From NCBI GenBank assembly GCA_963675055.2, contig CAXXJE010000005.1, forward strand, positions 1-64,000: a stretch of DNA of 64,000 nucleotides. Reading direction: 5' to 3'. Below the pieces are notes generated by a model. The model saw only the letters and a list, made by a program, of their open reading frames with translations. It was not told the DNA's origin and searched no databases. A program made the translations under genes and the position numbers. Shown in pieces: positions 62,586-64,000 of this stretch (position 1 is its first letter; each line of letters opens with the position of its first letter). This DNA comes from PGYT01 sp963675055 (GTDB lineage Bacteria > Bacteroidota > Ignavibacteria > Ignavibacteriales > Melioribacteraceae).

Positions 62586-63155
62586 CTATCTGTGACAAAC
62601 AGAACAATTTTCAGGACCTTTTTTTACATTTTCAAGATAAGGAAGTTTTTCTTCCGGATGTCTGTGACAATCCAGGCACGCCGTCATTGTAAATGCCTTC
62701 ATCTGGCTTACCTCTTCCATCTCGCGAACATTACCATGGCAGCTTTCACAATCGATACCGCTGTTTACATGTACGCTATGGTTAAAGTACGCGTAATCCG
62801 GTACTTTATGTATCCTCTTCCAGGGAAGCGGTTTCCCCTCTTCATAATACTTAGTGAGTTTAATTATCTCAGGCTGATCTTTTCGGGCAACAGTATGACA
62901 ATTCATACAAATATTAACTGATGGAACTAACGCGTATCTGCCTTTTGTAACTCCAACATGGCAATACTGACAGTCGATACCCATATCACCCGCATGAAGC
63001 TTATGCGAATACTTAATCGGCTGCTCGGGCTGATATCCGACACCATCTCTTTCAGGTCGGGATACATAAAACGTAACTACAAAAGTAGCTGCGATAATAA
63101 ATAATATTAATGGTAATCTAATCTTTAGAGTATACTCGAGAACACTTTTTTTCAT
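62586..63155 (-). CDS. actA: Alternative Complex III pentaheme cytochrome c ActA
   Basis: The 189-aa protein has an N-terminal membrane anchor (about 13-32) and five CxxCH heme sites: CQYCH, CMNCH, CESCH, CLDCH and CSVCH, the last near the C-terminus. Additional histidines (KYSHKLHAG, NHSVHV) can serve as distal ligands. It opens the operon; 222 bases upstream of it hold the likely promoter. It passes electrons from ActB to the mono-heme cytochromes. Confidence 0.94.
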   Translation of the reverse strand: MKKSVLEYTLKIRLPLILFIIAATFVVTFYVSRPERDGVGYQPEQPIKYSHKLHAGDMGIDCQYCHVGVTKGRYALVPSVNICMNCHTVARKDQPEIIKLTKYYEEGKPLPWKRIHKVPDYAYFNHSVHVNSGIDCESCHGNVREMEEVSQMKAFTMTACLDCHRHPEEKLPYLENVKKGPENCSVCHR

Positions 63156-63377
63156 TTCATTCCCATATTAAAAGGAAGACAATACTTATTGTAAAACTTT
63201 GGGAAAAATTTGGGCTCTGATAACATCAGGTATATGGTTCTTGGTTTTCTATTCAAAATAATATTCAATAATCGGATATGATATAGAAATTTATTTTTAC
63301 AGGAACCAAAGTTATCAAATAATATAGAAAATAAAAACTATTTCTTACAGTCCGGGGAAAGAATTACTTTACAATTG

Positions 63378-64000
63378 TTAATTTTTTCTCTTTAAAACAA
63401 ACTCTACCAATCCGATGAGTGCCTGCCTGGAATCAGAATCGTCAAAAATATTCAATGAGTTAACCGCTTTCTCTCCATATTCATTTGCGATTCGATCCGA
63501 ATAGTCCAATCCGCCTTTATTTTTAACAAACTCAATTACGTCAGCCACATTTTTATTCTTTTCACCGCTCTTCACAAATTTAAGAATTTGTTTTGAATCA
63601 TCTTTTGAAGCCTGACTTAATGCATAAATTAGAGGAAGTGTAAGCTTTTTATCCTTGATGTCTCTCCCGGGTGTTTTACCGATTATCTTAGAACTTCCGA
63701 TATAGTCGAGTATATCGTCCCTGATCTGAAAAGCTATTCCAAGGTACTCACCGTATTCTTTTAATGCCCGTACCTTTGCAGTATCTTCGGTGGCACTCAG
63801 AGCACCGATTTCACAACAGGTTGAAAGAAGTGAAGCAGTTTTATCGCCAATAATCCTGAAGTAAGTGGCTTCATCATTATTAAGTTTTTTAGTTTTACTG
63901 ATCTGAAGCAATTCACCCTCAGACATTCGTTTTACTGTATTGGTAATAGTCTTTAGAAAATCAAAATCAGAATTTTCAACAGCAATTAATAAACCCCTTG
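63378..64000 (-). CDS. Polyprenyl diphosphate synthase, C-terminal part (cut by window end)
   Basis: The frame continues without a stop from 63926 to the window edge (upstream residues RGLLIAVENSDFDFLK), so the ATG at 63926 is internal and the start lies outside. The second aspartate-rich motif QIRDDILDYIG and GKTPGRDIKDKKLTLPLIYAL are typical of trans-isoprenyl diphosphate synthases (IspB/HepT/IspA families). The product, probably the side chain of menaquinone, would serve the neighbouring respiratory chain. Chain length cannot be predicted without the first motif. Confidence 0.9.
   Translation of the reverse strand, partial: RGLLIAVENSDFDFLKTITNTVKRMSEGELLQISKTKKLNNDEATYFRIIGDKTASLLSTCCEIGALSATEDTAKVRALKEYGEYLGIAFQIRDDILDYIGSSKIIGKTPGRDIKDKKLTLPLIYALSQASKDDSKQILKFVKSGEKNKNVADVIEFVKNKGGLDYSDRIANEYGEKAVNSLNIFDDSDSRQALIGLVEFVLKRKN

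Overview
The window looks like a chromosome segment from an AT-rich, aerobically respiring member of the Ignavibacteria (Bacteroidota/Chlorobiota group). This placement is inferred from a type IX secretion C-terminal sorting domain with an NPFNP motif, a GWxTD-domain protein, TAnnTTTG-like promoter boxes, and an Alternative Complex III plus A2-type cytochrome oxidase operon. No rRNA or other taxonomic anchor is present.

Bases 1-8078 hold the most unusual locus: an integron-like gene-cassette array. A tyrosine recombinase (7242-8078, minus strand) faces a leftward row of cassettes. Each cassette carries one gene followed by a 137-198 bp imperfect palindrome that behaves like an attC site. Three cassette types (a: secreted 301-aa protein; b: 128-aa membrane protein; c: S41 peptidase) occur in the order a-b-c twice, as a tandem repeat with a period of exactly 3630 bp. 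In each cassette the first bases match, inverted, the first bases of that cassette's own attC-like site (TTGTAGCCC with GGGCTACAAC; TTGTGTGG with CCACACAAC; TTAGGCAT with ATGCCTAAC). That is the signature expected of circular cassettes joined at G^TT. The recombinase resembles IntI but lacks the IntI-specific insertion, so this may be a non-canonical integron class.

Bases 8085-11553 are accessory: a nuclease-like protein with a changed active site, small unknown proteins, a DUF6266-like protein with a strong ribosome binding site, a nested hairpin, a tRNA-Arg(ACG) remnant without a D-arm, and an intact tRNA-Arg(TCG). Bases 11555-17753 hold a PadR regulator and two MacB/FtsX-type permeases with prefix domains, bracketed by two copies of an intergenic repeat. 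Bases 18081-20714 hold an unknown exported protein, possibly frameshifted, and a T9SS-type zinc metallopeptidase.

From 20880 onward the content is core. It comprises tadA and adk, then a long minus-strand stretch: ftsE-like, methyltransferase, pdxA, GWxTD protein, rho, folC, pyrD/pyrK, rpiB-like, mannose-1-phosphate guanylyltransferase, an unknown protein and alanine racemase. A plus-strand VWA/MoxR-type ATPase/YbjQ group follows. Then come a START-like protein, an adenylate cyclase, a histidine kinase, an MFS transporter, murB, comEC, a metalloenzyme, dtd and prmC. Bases 63155-48372 form one large minus-strand respiratory operon: ActA, a small Tat-signal protein, ActB, ActC, an ActD-cytochrome fusion, ActF, a cytochrome c, SCO, CoxA, CoxC, CoxD, CoxB, CtaB and a membrane-bound cytochrome c. 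It would move electrons from menaquinol through Alternative Complex III and cytochromes c to oxygen, with SCO and CtaB supplying copper and heme to the oxidase. The window ends inside a polyprenyl diphosphate synthase gene.
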